DNA of 64,000 nt from Streptomyces sp. XY006 (lineage in GTDB: Bacteria; Actinomycetota; Actinomycetes; Streptomycetales; Streptomycetaceae), in the NCBI RefSeq assembly GCF_002237655.1, contig NZ_NOKT01000006.1, positions 124,001-188,000 on the forward strand. The letters run 5' to 3'. The position numbers were made by a program, and so were the translations under genes. Position 1 is the first letter of the stretch. Every line of letters begins with the position of its first letter. The notes beneath the pieces are model-generated. The model was not told where the DNA came from, searched no databases, and saw only the letters and a program-made list of their open reading frames with translations. Of the stretch, positions 62,333 to 64,000 are shown in pieces.

Positions 62333-63334
62333 TCAGGGGCCGACCGTGGACTCGCGGACGACGACGGACGTGGGCAGCACGGCGGACGCCCTGGACGGCT
62401 CCTCGCCCGTCAACTGCGCGAGGAGCATCCGCGCCGCCGTCTCCCCCATGGTCCGCATGGGCTGATGGACCGTGGTGAGGGCGGGGTGGGTCAGGCCGGC
62501 CATCGGGATGTCGTCGAAGCCGATCACGGCCACGTCGTCGGGTACGCGCAGACCGGCCGCGCGCAGGGCCGCCAGAGCACCGATGGCGGCGAGGTCGTTG
62601 TGGGCGAAGACGGCGTCGAAGGTGTGGCCTTCGCCGAGGAGTCGACGCACGGCCGCGCGGCCGCCGGCCTCGGTGAAGTCGCTCTCCACCACGAGCGCGG
62701 GGTCCAGCGGGTGGCCGCCTTCGGCATACACGCCGCCGAAGCCGTCGAGTCGGTCACGGACGCAGCCGAAGCGCAGGGGCCCCGCGACGACGAGAGGCCT
62801 GTGCCGCTCCAGGGACAGCAGATGGTGTGCGGCCGCGGCACCTCCCTCACGGTTCTCCGCGGTGACGTGCGGGAATTCGGGATGGCGGCCGCGGTCGTCG
62901 ATCAGCACGACGGGGAGCCCTTTGCGGTGCAGCGCCGTCAGCATGGCCAGGGTGTCCTCGGGCTCCACGGCGACCAGTCCGTCGAAGGCGCGGGCGGAGA
63001 CCTGGCTGGTGAACCGTGCGACCGAGTCGGTGCCCCGGTTGCAGGTGAACAGCAGCAGCCCGAACCCGGCCTCCTCCACGGTGTCGACGACGCCCTGCAA
63101 GACCTCCCCCATCCACGGCCAGGTCAGCGAGGGCACCAGCATGCCGACCGTACGGCTGCTTCCCCGGGCCAGGCCCACCGCGCCCGAGCTGGGCACGTAT
63201 CCGAGCCGCTCGATGACCTCCCGGACGTGGGCGCGTGTGGCGTGATCCACCTCGCCCCGCGTGTTGAGGACGCGGGAGACGGTCGTCTTGCTCACGCCCG
63301 CGATCCGAGCCACGTCCGCGATGGTGACCCGCAT
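62333..63334 (-). CDS. LacI-family transcriptional regulator
   Basis: The 333-residue protein has the LacI HTH and hinge: [22 protein letters not shown] and a hinge helix near [17 protein letters not shown] sugar-binding core of periplasmic-binding type follows ([82 protein letters not shown]). Full family length. It is flanked by the GH30 gene downstream and the divergent DUF1996 gene, with palindromic operator candidates on both sides, so it probably represses both. Confidence 0.92.
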   Translation of the reverse strand: MRVTIADVARIAGVSKTTVSRVLNTRGEVDHATRAHVREVIERLGYVPSSGAVGLARGSSRTVGMLVPSLTWPWMGEVLQGVVDTVEEAGFGLLLFTCNRGTDSVARFTSQVSARAFDGLVAVEPEDTLAMLTALHRKGLPVVLIDDRGRHPEFPHVTAENREGGAAAAHHLLSLERHRPLVVAGPLRFGCVRDRLDGFGGVYAEGGHPLDPALVVESDFTEAGGRAAVRRLLGEGHTFDAVFAHNDLAAIGALAALRAAGLRVPDDVAVIGFDDIPMAGLTHPALTTVHQPMRTMGETAARMLLAQLTGEEPSRASAVLPTSVVVRESTVGP

Positions 63335-63544
63335 GACATACCTCCCCCGGCGGCCGGCTCCGACGGCAACACCCTATGCGGCGGCGCCGGGTCGACCGGC
63401 GCGCTCGGCCGTGGCGCCTCGCGAGCGGTGGAAGGGAGCACCGGGTGCCGGCGTCAACCGTTGAAGACGTCCGAGCTTCGGAATGTACCGATCACTACGA
63501 GAAGTATTGACGCCGACATGACAGTGCCGTTCACTCTCGCCAGA

Positions 63545-63574
63545 CCCGGAACCGGTTCCGGAACCGGTTCCGGG
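63545..63574. promoter_or_regulatory. 30-bp palindromic double operator upstream of the DUF1996 gene
   Basis: Two overlapping GGAACCGGTTCC palindromes lie back to back and form a perfect 30-bp inverted repeat. It sits in the divergent gap between the LacI gene and the DUF1996 gene, about 35 bp ahead of the latter's start, where a LacI dimer-of-dimers or tandem site would block transcription. A candidate -35 (TTGACG near 63507) lies just upstream. Confidence 0.72.
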
Positions 63575-63608
63575 AGACAGCCCCCACCACTTCCCTAGGA
63601 GGAGTGCT

Positions 63609-64000
63609 GTGCCGAAAGCTTCCCCCCGCCCGCCCACGGACCGTCCGCTGAGGCGACGCGCCTGGCCGACCGCCCTGGCGGCCCTGGCCCTGTTATGCGC
63701 CACCCTGTTCAGCGGCGCCGGTGCACCCCGGCCGGATGCGGACTCCACCGCACTCGACGCCGCGCCGCAGGCCGCTCAGGTGGTCCGCGTGGCGGAGTTC
63801 CTCGCCGAGTGCCCCTACAGCCACCGGCTCCCCGACGATCCGATCGTCTTCCCCGGCCTGCCCGGGGCGTCCCACATGCACAGCTTCTTCGGCAGCCGGG
63901 TGACCAACGCGCACACCGACGTCACCGACCTGCTCGGCTCGTCCTCGACCTGCGCTCCGGCGGTGGACACGTCGTCGTACTGGGTGCCCACGCTCTACCG
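63609..64000 (+). CDS. Start of a secreted DUF1996-domain protein (cut by window end)
   Basis: The first 130 residues are visible. A signal peptide (RRRAWPTALAALALLCATLFSGAGA) is followed by VRVAEFLAECPYSHRLPDDPIVFPGLPGASHMHSFFG, the conserved DUF1996 opening with S-H-M-H-x-F-F-G. DUF1996 proteins are secreted and of unknown function. GTG 63609 follows CTAGGAGGA. Codon 29 (63693-63695) is TTA, very rare in Streptomyces and dependent on the bldA tRNA. Confidence 0.85.
   Translation, partial: MPKASPRPPTDRPLRRRAWPTALAALALLCATLFSGAGAPRPDADSTALDAAPQAAQVVRVAEFLAECPYSHRLPDDPIVFPGLPGASHMHSFFGSRVTNAHTDVTDLLGSSSTCAPAVDTSSYWVPTLY

Overview
The window is a stretch of a very high-GC actinobacterial chromosome, almost certainly a Streptomyces or close relative. 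The reasons are the strong third-position G/C bias, the many GTG starts, LysR and LacI regulators with secreted glycoside hydrolases, a TTA (bldA-type) leucine codon in a secreted-protein gene, a Streptomyces-type sulfur leader peptide ahead of metYX, and a Streptomyces-style type VII secretion (T7SS/ESX) locus. No rRNA, tRNA, CRISPR array, insertion sequence or prophage genes were recognised.

Region 1 (about 1-20 kb) is ordinary chromosome. It has a DUF3592 membrane protein, a LysR gene divergent from an aldo/keto reductase (clear LysR box between them), a second LysR gene divergent from a RidA-monooxygenase fusion, and a membrane-anchored NB-ARC/TPR STAND ATPase. Next comes the sulfhydrylation operon metY-metX behind a leader peptide, then a DUF1684 protein, a LacI-operator-preceded secreted GH43 enzyme, a methyltransferase, an SRPBCC protein beside a YdeP/FdhF-type molybdopterin oxidoreductase, an alpha/beta-hydrolase-fold protein that has lost its catalytic Ser and His, an FeS-type (6-4) photolyase/cryptochrome, and a second aldo/keto reductase.

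Region 2 (19.6-58.3 kb) is a T7SS locus. Two membrane-anchored lectin-domain proteins (B-lectin and ricin) and an SseB-like T7SS-associated protein lead into a beta-helix protein fused to two CbxX/EccA-like AAA+ domains, overlapped by a mycosin protease gene. eccC (three FtsK-like ATPase domains) faces the other way and shares a 405-bp control region with eccD-eccB. Downstream, after a 542-bp leader, are two WXG100-type small proteins, a helical 156-residue protein, a 1214-residue repeat-rich AAWKG-like protein, a YbaB/EspL-like protein, another WxG protein, and one 16-kb gene for a 5342-residue protein. I could not find an eccE-like gene.

The giant protein is the most unusual item. It combines a helical/hydrophobic T7SS-like N-terminus, a caspase-like His-Cys module, one OTU-type cysteine protease module with Cys and His intact, tandem beta-rich modules, two OTU-like modules whose Cys is replaced by Ser or Gly, three copies of a module with an odd H-E-x-x-x-H motif, and a canonical HExxH zincin placed between copies two and three. 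It looks like a multi-protease T7SS substrate; no immunity gene is recognisable beside it.

Region 3 (58.4-64 kb) holds secreted carbohydrate-active proteins: a Tat-exported beta-helix protein, a GH30 enzyme with a ricin-type binding domain and its neighbouring LacI regulator, and the start of a secreted DUF1996 protein behind a 30-bp perfect palindrome.
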